A stretch of DNA of 64,000 bases from Mesotaenium endlicherianum (Eukaryota; Streptophyta; Zygnematophyceae; Zygnematales; Mesotaeniaceae): the NCBI GenBank assembly GCA_009602735.1, contig WELA01013696.1:103488-167487 (forward strand), given 5' to 3'. Shown piece by piece: positions 1 through 11,400 of this stretch. Both the position numbers and the translations under genes were made by a program. The notes under the pieces were generated by a model. That model did not search any database. It had not been told where the DNA came from and saw nothing but the letters and a program-made list of their open reading frames with translations. How positions within the stretch are numbered: the stretch's first letter is position 1; every line of letters starts with the position of its first letter.

Positions 1-722
1 CGCACCACTTCTAGAGACCATCCTCAGGCCAACGGTCTTGCTGAGCGTATTATTCAAATTGTTAAGCGCCGTACAACGTGTCTGAGTGGGATGTTCATGT
101 CTCTTGGCTTGCAATGGGTCACAATTTCAGTAACCAAGCCTCGTTACGCATGTACTCATCCTACTTCCCTGTGTACAAGCGGGAACCTCTCTTACCCTTT
201 GCCATCCGCCGTTGTGTCACTATCCCTTTGCATCTTACTGACCCTGGCACCCTTTTCACACACCTTGATGACCGTGCTGCCCTCTTCTTCAAGCACATAC
301 CTACCGCTATGGATAACTTGCTTACCGCTCAACATCGTGACACCTTGCGCTATGCACGTATACGTAGTGGGGTGTATAAACCCCGCTCGGTCGAGTATGA
401 GGTTGGGGATTTTGTCTATCTGCAGCGAGAGATGCAAGATACATTAGATGTGCGGGCAGGGCCTTCGCGTGCACACAGTCAATCCTAATGGGGTTCTCAC
501 CACGAGGGTTTCAATGGTCGCACGATATGTGAGAACATGAAAAATTGTGCTTCGTGTCATCTACCTAACATACGTAACGAAGTCGACCCTCGACAAGCCA
601 CTGTTCTTGCCAACCATCCCTGTTGAGTGTGTGAGTTCTCTTGCCATCCTGCGTCTATGCTCCTCCATCATGCATGCAACTCCGGTTGGCATTTGGCATG
701 TGAGACTCCTCCCTTGTCTTGA
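1..722 (+). mobile_element. Ty3/gypsy fragment: integrase C-terminal part and PHD-like finger
   Basis: The window opens inside the pol gene of a Ty3/gypsy retroelement. The first 80 bases encode the integrase signature HPQANGLAERIIQ (the region of the catalytic Glu). They are followed by the usual integrase tail, ending in a block with EVGDFVYLQRE (about 390-430) and a PNGVL motif. Further on (about 545-722) is CASCHLPNI and then a Cys/His cluster with the pattern CNSGWHLAC followed by PPL, which resembles the second half of a PHD finger. The same order of integrase tail, CHLPNI and Cys/His finger occurs in the minus-strand methyltransferase-bearing element at 34984-35709, so the two are probably relatives. 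The fragment is broken, with several breaks, and its 5' part lies outside the window. Family assignment is firm; the finger is a moderate inference. Confidence 0.75.
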
Positions 723-1272
723 GTGCCTGAGGGTGAGTGATTGTGTCCTTTGTGCAGACCACTCCCTTTAGCGTAGGACCCTCTCATTACTTATGTTCCC
801 CTCCAGGCGTTTCGCGTTTTGTTTCTTGTTTTATGGTCCTTGTCCCCTCTTTGTTGCAGGTCCCTCCCCGTTGGCATGGTGAGAGCAGTCCCTGCTCACC
901 GATTCACTGCCCCCGATGCTCACGCCTACCATCGTTGACGCTCTCCGCGGGAGCTTCCTGGAGGACGTATGCATTCCTATCTAGTGGCCCTCTGCCAGTG
1001 GCCGTCGGTCGGATGCGTCGCCCCACCTTTATTTCGTCATTGATTCCTATCTTGTGCCGTTTGGCACGTGTACCACTTAGAGTACTTACCCCGGGGTTCT
1101 ACTTCCCCCATTCCCCCAAGGCCGTCCTTTCATCTGTCGTCCTCCACGATCCTATCTTGGCTCCTTCACGTTCAGCTGCGCTCTCACCCCCTTGCTTGCA
1201 GCTGGGGAGGGGGGGGTTTCATTGCTCCTTTTTTGGTAGTGATTAGCTGCTTAGATGCCCATTAGCACCCAC
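723..1272. other. No gene recognised; probable 3' tail of the preceding gypsy element
   Basis: I see no coding signature here. A purine-rich run at 1201-1218 (GGGGAGGGGGGGG) just before TTTCATTGCTCC could be a polypurine tract with an LTR start after it, but no second LTR copy is in the window to confirm it. The stretch ends at the target-site duplication of the hAT transposon. Confidence 0.3.
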
Positions 1273-1280
1273 CCCAGACC

Positions 1281-1296
1281 CCTAGTTATGGAATAC
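1281..1296 (+). repeat. hAT left terminal inverted repeat
   Basis: CCTAGTTATGGAATAC, matching the complement of 6522-6537 over all 16 bases. Beyond that the two ends keep weaker similarity around GTCGCATACG-type and GCGTTT-type subterminal motifs. Confidence 0.8.
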
Positions 1297-1781
1297 GTTT
1301 TTGTCGCATACGTTAAACGCGGACGCATACAAGTATTACGGCGACCTTTGACGTGTAGCGCCCTAAATACGTGTGTCGGCGCAAAATCCGGCTTTTAAAC
1401 CGATCGCGCGTGTGTGCATGAAGAAATTTTTGAGTATGACACACTGACCGACCAAATAACAAAAAAGCATCAGTCATCGCCGATTTCGCGGGAAATGGCT
1501 GACAGGGACAGTTTTGACTTTTAACAACCACAGTTGTTGAGATTTTGTATCACCCCACGACCACCAACGTCGATCAAATTTACACTAACGCACCAGATTG
1601 ACAAGCCAGGGCCCAGAGCCCACCATTTTGGCCACCAACTTCTTCAAATGTACGTTGAGCTCCTTCGCTGCTACATTGAGTTTGACTTAGAAACCCTCTT
1701 CTTATTTCGAACTTCCAGCCTCCAATTCTCGTAATGTCGCTCTACATGCACTAAAGACATGTACTTAGAGTACAGGTGAAG

Positions 1782-1893
1782 ATGGGCGACGGTGGGGACT
1801 CCCTTGTTATGAACTCGCAGGACGATGAAGAGCCACTACTTGAGGTGGAGGAGGGCTCAAGTGTGAGAGACGGCAGGAATTCCCAAAAGAAAC
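1782..1893 (+). other. Possible first coding exon of the hAT transposase
   Basis: An ATG at 1782 opens a short acidic-then-basic reading frame (MGDGGDSLVMN... then KKRK-type residues) that runs into a good donor GTAAGT at 1894. It lies in the right place for the N-terminal exon of the transposase, and a charged, nuclear-localisation-like start is common in hAT proteins. No BED zinc finger is visible. The link to the downstream exons is inferred from position only. Confidence 0.3.
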
Positions 1894-2800
1894 GTAAGTG
1901 CGACAAACGCTCCAAGTCCGGTTGTCGAAGATTATATGTTTGCGTATTGTGGAGCTTCTGTTCTTCCCGGGTGGCTGTTGTTTGCAGTGATTGTGTTCGG
2001 CAGTGAATCTTCTATGTGCATTTTATATCTGCTTCCGCTGGCTGCTACACATCCTGCTGGCTTTTATCATGCAATTGTTTGTGCAGAGTGCTTCATAGTA
2101 ACCGCTGTGTGCATTTGATCTGTGCCCCAGCTGGCTACTGTTCACCTCATTATTGTTATTTATAACTCTTGTGTTCTGTTGCTTACTTCCGTCCTTGTGT
2201 TTTGAATCTGACTTGTGTCGCTTGTTATACCGTGCCATTTCTTCGGCATTTAGCGTAGAAATACCCAAAAAATACCATCCTCTCCTGCCGTGGAGGGGTC
2301 ATTTTCTCCACTTTGCATGGGTTAGCATTGAAAAAAGCCAAACGAAGATGGCCGGAGATCGACACCTGGGGCGTTTTTTGCCGTTTCGGTCCAAACCGGT
2401 CTTAGAGTGTTGACCAACTTGGCTCAGACAACCTCCTTCCGATTTTTACTAATTCAGCAGCTGTCTGCAAAGCTGCAGGTACTGTACTTTTACATATTTT
2501 CTTTGTGTGCATGTATGATGTGGACATGCTTCATGAACTATAATAGTCATTTCTTTGTACTTTTATATTTCTTTGGTCTTGCTGGCTGCTACATGTTTTG
2601 TACTGCCAACTGAAGCCTGGTATGGCAGCTGTCAGCCTTGCAATTCTGTACTTATTTGCTTCTTTTTTAAGTTCTTTAACAATTATGATCTATAATGCAT
2701 ATTAGAGGTAGTGTTATGACTACAAAATTGCACAACAATATTGGGCTGTGTAATTCCATGATACATATTGCATTTCATTGGTTATTTTTTTGTATTGCAG

Positions 2801-5233
2801 GCAAACTGATTGAAGTGGAGTATCCACACATCATATGGATTGCCTGCACTGCTCACGGTGTGGATCTTCTCTTGGAAGGCATGGCCAAGGAAGCGTGGAT
2901 CGAGGACTTGGTGGACAAAGGAAAGCAAGTGGTTGCCTACATCCGCAACCACCACAAGCCTCTCGCCCTCTTTTGGAAGGAGTCATCTTTGGAGCTGAAG
3001 ATGTGGTGTCAGACCCGCTTTTTGACAAGCATCATTATGCTTAGTCGCCTTTTTTAGGTGATGTCGGAGCCTATGACCTGGGAGCTCTTATGTGCGTGTA
3101 TTTCAGTAAGTGTGGGAGGCTGTTTCTAGTGCTCTTGTGGCTGCTGTCATGATCTTTACTTCTTTTGTACTTTGGCTGCTGTACAGGGGCTGTCATGTGG
3201 ACTGCTTTATCTGCTTTTGTAGGTACTGTCTGTTTCCTAAGAGTCTTTATTTATCCTCTTCTTGCTGCTGTTTGTGCCTCTCTGCTGGTTGCTTTGTTGC
3301 TTCTTCTTTTTTGCATTTATGGATGCTGGCATACGATTGGTTTGCCTGCTTTTGTAGGTGATGTCTTATTTTCCAATACTCTTTCATTGTGCTCTTGTGG
3401 CTGTTTTTTAAGGCTCTCTGGTGGCTGCTTTGTCTCTTTTGTTTTTTTGGCATTTATGGGTGTTTGCATGGGGCTGCTTTGCCTACCTTAGGTGCTGTCT
3501 TCTTTTTCAATACTCTTTATTTTTGCTCTTCTGGCTGTTGTAGTGCCTCTCTGCTGCCTGCTTTCTTCCTCTTGTTTTTTGACATGTGTGGAGGCTGGTT
3601 TGCCTGCTCTTTAAGATGCTGTCTTTTTTCCCAGTACTCTTTAATTGTGCTCTTCAGACTGCTGTATGTGCCTCTCTTCTGCCAGCTGTCGTGCATTTTT
3701 TTTCTTGCATTTGTGGGTATTGGCATGGAGCTGGTTGGGGTATTATTTCTAAGTATTGTTCTCCTTTTTAATATTTTCTATTAGTGATCTTTTGGCTGTT
3801 ATTTAAGCCTCTCTGGTGGTTGCTTTCTTGCATATATTTTTCCGGCATTTATGGGTGTTGGCATGGGGCTGCTTTGCCTGCTTTGCTTGCTGGCTACTTT
3901 GTTGCTTAGTTTTTTTTGGCATTTATGGGTGCTGGCATGGGGCTGGTCTGCCTGCTTCTGTACGTTTTGTCTTCTGTTTCGGATTCCGTATTTGTGCTCT
4001 TCTGGCTGCTGTAGTGCCTCTCTGCTGGCTGCTTTCTTACTTCAGTTTTTTTGGCATGTATGGGTGTTGGCGTGGAGCTAGTTCGCCTGCATCTGTAGGT
4101 GCTGTCTTATTCTTTGAGACTCTTTATTTGTCCTCTTCTCGCTGATGTTTGTGCCCCTCTGCTGGCTGCTTTGTTGCTTTATTTTTTTGGCATATATAGG
4201 CGCTGGCATGGGGCTGGTTGCCTGTTTTTGTAGGTGCATTCATCTTTGTTGAGGGTCTTTATTTGTGCTCTCTTGGCTGCTGTATATGCTACTGCTGCCT
4301 GCTCCCCTGTACTATTATCATTTGTGGCTGTTGGCTATTTATATATTTATTTGTGCTTGATATGCTCCTTGCAGGTGAAGCAGTCTTTGCAGGTGATGTT
4401 GCTTTGGGATTCTTGGAAAGAACATGTGAGGGGGCTCAGTTCAGCACAAAAGAAGGACTGCCATGCTGCAATGGCAGCTGTTGGTGATGAAGATTTATGG
4501 GAGAAGGTGGAGGTGCTGATGAAGGTGACTGAGAGGCTGGTGAAGCTTCTCCGAGGAGTTGATGGGAACCAAGCTGCCATGGGTCTTGTGCACAATGCTA
4601 TGGCGGCGTTACAAGACTTCATCAAGGCGTTGGATGAGAACTTGGATGAGGAGCAGCTTGATAGGTTGGTGGAGATTGTCAAGGTCAGGTGGGATTTTTC
4701 CCACTCACCTTTGCATGCTGCTGGGTACATGCTCCACCCTCTCTTTCAAGATCATGAGCAGCATACTAACGAGGAGGTTATGAAGGGGTGGTACTCTAGT
4801 CTTGCCAAGGTTGTTCATGATGTGGAGGAGCAGGATGTTGTTAGAGAGCAATATGAGCAGTAGAAGGGGAGGGTGGGTTTAAAATTTTAACAATTCTAAG
4901 GCTGACAAGGAAGCAGAGTCCAAGTCTAGGGTTTTTTGGTGGAAAAGTCATGGTTCTAGCACTCCTCAATTGCAAAGCTTTGCATTTAAAGTTCTTGGTC
5001 TGGTGTCTTTTGCTAGTTCCTGTGAGAGGAATTGGTTTGAGTATGATTTTGTTCACAACAAAAAAAGAAATTGTCTTAAGCAGGCTCGAACTGAGAAATT
5101 GGTGAAGGTTCACTCGCACCTCAGGCTCATTGAGGGAATGGAAAGAGGAGGGGTTAAAAGAGCTCCTGGCATGCACATTGCACCAAGGGTATGTAGGCTT
5201 TACCTTGTAGGTGGGAGTCGGGCTGAAGCCTGA
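2801..5233 (+). pseudogene. hAT transposase (DUF659/dimerisation type), spliced, disabled
   Basis: Exon B starts after TTGCAG at 2801 and encodes YPHIIWIACTAHGVDLLLE, then WCQTRFLTS, a conserved part of the DUF659-type hAT catalytic core. It runs to a donor GTAAGT at 3106 but carries an in-frame TAG at 3055-3057. A ~1.27-kb repeat-filled intron follows. Exon C starts after TTGCAG at 4375 and encodes the helical region with VKVRWDFSHSPLHAAGYMLHP, ending at a TAG at 4861-4863. The C-terminal dimerisation domain (TPQLQSFAFKVLG, then SFASSCERNW and KKRN) lies in a different frame at 4898-5233, so one frameshift separates it from exon C. The protein acts in the nucleus by cut-and-paste on the element's own ends. 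With at least two lesions and no recognisable N-terminal DNA-binding domain, this copy is probably dead. Confidence 0.75.
3200..4374 (+). repeat. ~130-bp degenerate tandem repeat filling a hAT intron
   Basis: About nine diverged units with a period near 125-135 bp can be followed by eye, starting near 3222, 3357, 3490, 3613, 3745, 3960, 4096 and 4230. Each unit has the order GGTGCTGTCTT, TACTCTTTATTTGTGCTC, TGGCTGCTGTAGTGCCTCTCTGC, TTTTTTGGCATTTATGGGTG and TGGCATGGGGCTG, then a pyrimidine-rich run ending in TTTGTAGGTG. The end of the unit resembles a 3' splice site, and the true acceptor of exon C (4374) sits at the end of the array. The open frames across it are rich in hydrophobic residues only because of its T-rich composition. 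Confidence 0.75.
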
Positions 5234-6521
5234 AAGTAGGATTTCCCTTCTTTGTAGATAGCTGCTCTAGTTTGTCGCTTTTTGGACCTTGTATTATCAT
5301 CCATGTCACATTGGTTGCAATTAGTATGCTCTTAATTTTCAGTATATATTTTCTTTAGCATACAATATACATGATGCTTTCCATTGCTCCTATATTGGCT
5401 TTCATATTGTATATTGTATCCATGAAAAATTGTACAATGTTCACAACTTCATTGCCCTATTAAATGCATTACAATTTTTTGTTACCGCTTTAAGACTGGT
5501 GCGTGCATATTTTGTGCTTTGCAATGTTACAACTTACAAGTTGTTCACTAAATCTATTGTGTTTGTGCTTCTAAGATAAGGCTGAAATTGAAGGTGTTGA
5601 GCTGTTCTGTCTGTTCTTCTGTTGCATGCTTCATTTGTCAAAATATTGAGCACATTTCATATTTGCTGCAACCTGCAACTGGCACATCTCTTAAATTTTC
5701 AATCTAAGTTGTCAACTATAAAATACCTAGGGGCTAGAGAAGCCTTATTGGAACATGAAAGTGCACTCATAATTCCCCGATTTGAAAATCACAGAAAGTT
5801 TGTACTACGTAATTTTGTAAAACACAACAATAAAGTGAAATAACTTCGCTGCATGCCAAACATAAGACAATAAAGCATAAAGCAATTTGTAATGCACTCT
5901 ATGGCCCATCATATATGTAAAATCAATAATGAGTCAATACTGCAGTTTGAGAGTTGAGCAATGAGCAACTCTCAAAAGGAAAAATTTGAGATGTCTTCAG
6001 GAGGCTGCAGGTGCTTAACGCTTTGTAAGTTATCTCGCTAAATAATGTATACTTTTATTAGCTTGCAAGGAAAGGATTCTGTTGCAGCTTGCCTGCATGG
6101 CATTTTAGTCAATAGTGCAATTGAAAATTTGGATATAAGTTAGTTCATAGCTTGCAGATCGTCGCTTAGTAAATGAAGCTGAATGTGTGTATAATTTGTT
6201 TAATATAGGTTCGGGAGTGGCCGGGGGCCATGTGCACGAAATATAGTGAGCGGCCGGGCACAAGAGATTGTTGATGTCGCTAGTGGCAAACGCAACATTT
6301 CAGCTTTCGAATACATGTCTCCGGTCGTCACCGGTCAAGTTGGAGGACCCGTACGTGCGCGACTGAATTTTGAAGCAATACTTTTTCATAATGTTTTAAA
6401 ACAAATAAAACGGAGCGAAGCCGTGGGCTTTATCTACTTAATTTATTTATTTGCCTATTGTACGTATTTTGCTAATGGCGTGAAACGCGGCGTTATACGT
6501 CGCCAAATCTCCAATACGTGA
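5234..6521. other. 3' non-coding part of the hAT element
   Basis: AT-rich sequence with no gene signature. A 91-codon open frame at 6246-6521 has no recognisable features and runs into the terminal repeat, so I do not call it. The region presumably holds the transcript end and subterminal transposase-binding motifs. Confidence 0.5.
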
Positions 6522-6537
6522 GTATTCCATAACTAGG
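6522..6537 (-). repeat. hAT right terminal inverted repeat
   Basis: Exact complement of 1281-1296. The following 8 bases (6538-6545, CTCAGACC) match the left flank CCCAGACC at 7 of 8 positions. Confidence 0.8.
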
Positions 6538-6567
6538 CTCAGACCCCTAGTATTCCTTTTCCATTCA

Positions 6568-6612
6568 TTGCTCATAAGCTGTGGGCTTTCCCCCTTGCTA
6601 GTGGGGCTTTAC
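6568..6612 (+). repeat. Left part of a direct repeat split by a retroelement (partner 13680-13860)
   Basis: GCTCATAAGCTGTGGGC and TTGCTAGTGGGG here match 13681 onwards. The match breaks at the family A insertion and resumes at 12797-12932 (CACCTACATTAGTCA, GTCCGGTCCA, CCTGACCCTAGTCCACTC). So the chromovirus landed inside an older repeat whose second copy lies uninterrupted at 13680-13860. The repeat may be part of an old LTR. Confidence 0.7.
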
Positions 6613-7356
6613 TGTAAGGTCATAGGTTTATAAAGTGCATTTTTGAGTTTCATGAAAGTAGGTTTTGGTTGTATAGTAGTGTAGAGTGCATTTTTGTGGT
6701 CATTTTGATATAAAGTTCATCAAATTTGGTCAAGTATTGAGAGAGTTATGGATTTCCGAAGTTTAATTAGTTTTGAGGTCGGTTGACGACTGTCCTTAAT
6801 TCACGGTGAGCGCGACCGTCGGATTGACCGACAGCGTCGAGCGATCTGGCCCGTTAGAATGAACTCGAACCTTCACGTAAGTTCGGCTGACGCGGAGTGC
6901 CGACTAGGTCGATTTACCTAGAAGTTTCGGTTTAGCCTAGCGCGTCTAAGATAGAATATTCTAGTAATGTCGATGCATGTATGTGGACGTCAAATCGACC
7001 TGACACGTCAGATTAGACTGATCTGGCTTACTCACGAATATTCTGGAAGGGACGATTTGACGAACACTTAGGAAAATCCGTAGCTTCCTCCTAGGGAGGA
7101 GCACTTAGGCAGAAAATTATAAATAGGCATAACTTCTTTGGTTCTTATCAGTTTTCACTTCTGTAAATTTCTACGGGTTTGTAATGACAAGGCCTTTCAT
7201 TCTACATCAATTGTGAGCAGTTTCTTGCTACTCAAAATGTTGAGTATTTTTCCTAAGCTTTGTTAGTGATATGCCGCTGCACTCTCTAGTATGATGGCAA
7301 CTAGTTCCTTTCCTCGTGAGTCACTACGCTTCCACTAGGGCACTTTGCCCCTTTCA
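6613..7356 (+). repeat. 5' LTR, family A
   Basis: TG...CA ends. A TATA-like ATTATAAATAGG near 7116 followed by a pyrimidine-rich TTCTTTGGTTCTTATC marks the likely promoter and transcription start. About 2% different from the 3' LTR. Confidence 0.92.
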
Positions 7357-7358
7357 CC

Positions 7359-7372
7359 TGGTATCAAAGCAG
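7359..7372 (+). other. Primer binding site, family A
   Basis: TGGTATCAAAGCAG two bases after the LTR; plant-type initiator-Met tRNA 3' end complement (usual form TGGTATCAGAGC). Confidence 0.8.
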
Positions 7373-7442
7373 GACTAGTTTGCATATTATATTATAGATT
7401 CGCAGCCGAACTAGTTTGCATATTATATTATAGATTCGCAGC
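7372..7442 (+). repeat. 35-bp tandem duplication in the family A leader
   Basis: The unit ACTAGTTTGCATATTATATT plus ATAGATTCGCAGCCG occurs twice head to tail directly after the primer site and before gag. No function can be assigned. Confidence 0.85.
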
Positions 7443-7507
7443 CGGCAGCTGGAGGAGGCGAACAGGTCGAGCATGTTGAGCGCGCGGGGCAGCAGGCAGC
7501 ACCAACA

Positions 7508-8461
7508 ATGACCAGAGAGCAACAAGAGATGCAGGCGATGCTAAGGCAAATGGCAAATGCAATTGGAGGAGAAGTCTACACCCAGTTTCAACAAAATATG
7601 CGCGCGGAGGTGGAGAGAATGGTGCGAGTTGTTATGGGGAACGCCGCTTCGACGAGTTCGGCACCTGCACCTGTTGTACCACCGATTCATGTTAACCCAG
7701 TGGTGCAACCAGTTATTCCACCCGCATCAGGAGTGCGTGCGCCTAAGCCTGAAGTTTATACTGGAGAGCGTGGATCGCCGCCTGTTCATCAATGGATTTT
7801 TGGAGTGAAGAAGTTTATGGAGTATTCTGCGCTCACGCCCGACAGGCAAGTCGCCTTTGTCATAACTTTGCTGCAGAAGAGTGCTGGAGCTTGGTATGAA
7901 CGAGAAGAGCAGCTGTCTGGAGTTCCTGCTACTGTTGATCAGCTATTTGAAGGCTTGAAGAGGCAATTTCAACCTATTGCACCCGAGGCTACCGCTCGAG
8001 ATCTATTGGTGCGCCTTCGTCAGCGAGGAAGCGTTCAGGAGTATGTATCGCGCTTCAACGAGCTGGTGCTTCAATGTCCATCCATGCACGAGTCGGAGAT
8101 GATGGACAAGTTCAAGAGGGGACTCAAGCCAACTGTGGCCAAGGAAGTGGCGCTCAAGGACCCTACCAGTCTTGGAGAAATGATGGCATTGGCAACAAGG
8201 GTCGACGCTGTGGAGTATAGTCAGAGGCAGTGGGGCAGCCACAACTTTGGAGGATATCGACACTTTGGATCTCAAGCGCCAAGCACGAGTGTTCAAGGTC
8301 CAGTACCCATGGAGTTGGGACTTGTGCAGTACCAGCGCAGGCAGCAGAATTTCAAGCCGAGAGGACCGTGCTATAGTTGCGGCAAGCTTGGACATCTGGC
8401 TCGAGACTGTCATGTGAAGGCGAAGCAACCTCAACAGCAGGAAAAAGGAGGACGCCAGTAA
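7508..8461 (+). CDS. gag, family A chromovirus
   Basis: An open frame of 317 residues starts at ATG 7508, about 150 bases after the LTR. Residues about 80-240 are a typical gypsy capsid (retrotrans_gag) region with [11 protein letters not shown] and an [10 protein letters not shown] block. Near the C terminus is one CCHC zinc knuckle, [14 protein letters not shown]. Gag forms the particle that packages the RNA. Pol begins in another frame overlapping the end of gag, as in gypsy elements that use ribosomal frameshifting. Confidence 0.88.
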   Translation: MTREQQEMQAMLRQMANAIGGEVYTQFQQNMRAEVERMVRVVMGNAASTSSAPAPVVPPIHVNPVVQPVIPPASGVRAPKPEVYTGERGSPPVHQWIFGVKKFMEYSALTPDRQVAFVITLLQKSAGAWYEREEQLSGVPATVDQLFEGLKRQFQPIAPEATARDLLVRLRQRGSVQEYVSRFNELVLQCPSMHESEMMDKFKRGLKPTVAKEVALKDPTSLGEMMALATRVDAVEYSQRQWGSHNFGGYRHFGSQAPSTSVQGPVPMELGLVQYQRRQQNFKPRGPCYSCGKLGHLARDCHVKAKQPQQQEKGGRQ

Positions 8462-8463
8462 GT

Positions 8464-11400
8464 CGTTCTGGGGTGTCTACTGGCGTGAAGACGAGAACTC
8501 ACAAGGAGGTTATCCCCAGGAGCCTGCCGAGAAGCAAAGGACGAGACGTTGACAAGCCTATCATCGTGGAAGGAGTGGTCGACGGCAACAATGCGAAGTG
8601 TATGGTCGACAGTGGCGCAAGTGCAAACTTTGTGCACAAGAAGCTGGTGAAAGAGTGGCGAGTCCCTGTGCAGAAGCATTATGAGCCTAAGGAGGCAATT
8701 TTGGCAAATGGGCAGAGACTCAAGTGTGGTGCACCTACGGAAGCTATTCACGTGGAAGTAGCGGGGCACCGGAGTAAGGAAGTTATGGAGCAGGCAGAGT
8801 TGGGTCACCATGAGGTGATATTGGGCCGACCATGGCTAAGGAAAGCCAACCCTCAAGTGCACTGGAGCACAGGACAAGTGAAAGTCCAAGGGCGTGATGG
8901 TCGAATGGAGACAGCGAAACAGGTGGAGGTAGATACGACCACAAGTAACTGTCTTCTGTCGAGCCTGCAAGTTAAGAAGCTATGCAGGGCGAATCAGGTG
9001 AAGGAGATGTACCTTGTTTCGGTGGCCCTGGCCAGGTCATCAGATGGAGCAAGCGTGAATCCTAACAGCCTGGGCGAATGTACATCGCCGGAGGAGCAAG
9101 TAGTGGTGTCTGATCCCCTTGCTCAGAAGGAGCAGAGCCCAACTGCTCAAGAGAAGAAGCCTGCTGAGATGCCTGCCCAAATTAAGGCGCTGTTGGAGGA
9201 GTTCAAGTGCGTGTTTCCTGAGGAACTACCTACAGGATTACCTCCACAGAGAGCTATGGAGCACAAGATTGAGTTGGAACCAGGGAGCAAGCCACCAGTG
9301 AGACCCGCCTATCGACAATCGTTTGCGGAGTTGGATGAGTTAAAGAAGCAACTGACGGAGTTATTGGAGAAGGGATTCATCCGACCCAGCGAGTCTCCAT
9401 TTGCAGCGCCAGTCTTATTTGTGAAGAAGAAGGATGGGACTATGAGGATGTGTGTCGACTACCGGGCACTCAACAAGGTCACCATCAAGAACAGGTACCC
9501 ACTTCCACGAGTGGACGAGTTGATTGACAGGCTTGTCGGGGCGAAGTATTTCTCGAAGATCGATTTGAGGAGTGGCTATCACCAGGTACGGATTGCGGAA
9601 GGAGACGTTCAGAAGACTGCTTTCAGAACTCGCTATGGTTTGTTCGAGTTCACAGTCATGCCTTTTGGATTGACTAATGCACCTGCTACATTCATGGGAC
9701 TCATGAATAGTATCTTCAGACCCTACTTGGACCAGTTTGTGGTGGTATTTTTGGACGACATCCTGATCTATTCGAAGACCTTGGAAGAGCATGTGGAGCA
9801 TCTGAGGAAGGTGTTGGAGGTCTTGAGAGATCAGAAGCTGTATGGGAAGATGAGCAAGTGCGACTTCTGTCTCAAGGAGGTCGAGTTTCTTGGACACATA
9901 GTGGGAGCTGAAGGAGTCAAGGTGGAGCAGAAGAAGGTGCAAGCAGTCAGAGATTGGCCGGTACCTGCTGATATTCATCAACTCAGGAGTTTCCTCGGCA
10001 TGGCGAATTATTATCGACGTTTCATTGAAGGATTTGCCAAGGTGTGTGCACCGCTCACGGACATGTTGAAGAAGCAGGAGAAGTGGCTATGGGGTGACAA
10101 GGAGCAGCAAGCCTTCGAGACGATTAAAGAGCTGTTAACACAGGCACCTGTGTTGGCAATTGCCAGTCCAGAGCTTCCTTTTACCATCATCACGGACGCA
10201 TCAAACTTTGCAGTGGGAGCCATTCTTCTCTAGGACCAGGGAAAAGGATTGCAGCCTGTGGCATATGAGAGCAGGAAGTTGAGTCCTGCTGAGCAGAACT
10301 ATGCAGCACACGGGCGAGAGATGTTGGCTATTATCCAGGCTTTGAGGATTTGGCGATGTTATGTGGACGGCCGGAAGGTGTTCATCAAGACCGACCACAA
10401 GAGCTTGGAGAAGTTTATGACGCAACCAACGTTGACACCAAGACAGGCAAGGTGGATGGAGTTTCTGCAACAGTTCGACCACAAGATTGAGTACTTACCT
10501 GGGAAGATCAACCCTGCAGACGCTTTATCCAGGAGGTGTGACCTTGCAGCTGTCTCAGTCATCAAGGAGAATATGGACTTCAAGGAGAAGCTTCGAAGAG
10601 GTTACGAGGAGGACCCAGAGTTTGCTAATGGTGGAGCGGCTGAGTCCAACTCGAGTATGCAGAAGAAAGACGGCATATGGTATTATGGTGATTCCAAGAG
10701 AGTGGTGGTACCTGACATCAAGGAACTACAAGACTTACTACTTGCGGAGCATTATGACTGCTTATATGCTGGACACTTTGGAAGCGAGAAGACGGCAAGC
10801 GTGCTGAAGCGGGAATACTACTGGAGAAATATGGACAAAGACATCGAGGAGTGGATCAGGAGTTGCGATGCGTGCCAGAGAAACAAGACACCAAATCAAA
10901 AGAAGGGAGGTACATTGCGGCCCCTGCCTATTCCAGAGTATCCTTGGGAGCAGATTGCTATGGACTTCATCACATCGTTACCAGTCAGTGGTCAAGGGCA
11001 CGATGCAGTATGGGTAGTGTCTGACAGACTCAGCAAGATGGCTCACTTCATTCCCATGAAGGAGACTTCTACGGCAGCAGATGTGGCACGGCTATTCTTT
11101 GATCATATTTTCAGGCTACATGGGTTGCCGAAGGTGATTGTTTCAGATCGGGATTCAAGGTTTATTAGCAACTTCTGGCGGTCGTTGTTTACTTTGATGG
11201 GGACCAAGCTGAGTATGAGCACTTCCTATTATCCTCAGACAGACGGGCAGAGTGAGAGGCTCAACAGAACTCTGCAAGAGGTGCTCAGGAGTTTCACTAT
11301 GGAGGACCCTTCAGAGTGGGACAAGAAGTTGCCAGGACTGGAGTTTGCCTACAACAACACCATGCAGGGATCCACCAAGCAGTCACCATTCGCTATGGGT

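Larger units (their letters stand above)
1281..6537 (+). mobile_element. hAT-superfamily DNA transposon, degenerate autonomous copy
   Basis: The ends are the inverted repeat CCTAGTTATGGAATAC (1281-1296) and its complement (6522-6537). They are flanked by imperfect 8-bp direct repeats, CCCAGACC at 1273-1280 and CTCAGACC at 6538-6545; 8-bp target duplications are the hAT hallmark. Between them lie three blocks of hAT transposase homology on the plus strand, separated by introns: a CTAHGVDLLLE block, a WDFSHSPLHAAGYML block and the C-terminal dimerisation block ASSCERNW. The element is about 5.26 kb, typical for an autonomous plant-type hAT. It interrupts sequence related to the direct repeat at 13680-13860 and lies just upstream of a chromovirus that landed separately. 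The boundaries rest on TIR plus one-mismatch TSD; an alternative that starts the element two bases further in would leave no matching TSD. Confidence 0.8.

Noticed and set aside
3247-3726. Lys/Gln-rich minus-strand frames in the hAT intron
   Set aside because: Antisense of the T-rich repeats.
3165-4145. Plus-strand hydrophobic, Cys-rich frames resembling multi-pass membrane proteins
   Set aside because: They lie in the T-rich tandem repeat inside the hAT intron and shift frame from unit to unit.
3200-4374. Regularly repeated units as a possible CRISPR-like array
   Set aside because: Units are diverged along their whole length, without short constant repeats and unique spacers, and lie in a eukaryotic transposon intron.
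6246-6521. 91-codon frame near the hAT right end
   Set aside because: No recognisable motif, runs into the terminal repeat, and no splice support.
9415-9981. Minus-strand 188-codon frame across the family A RT
   Set aside because: Shadow of the RT coding strand; no independent motif.
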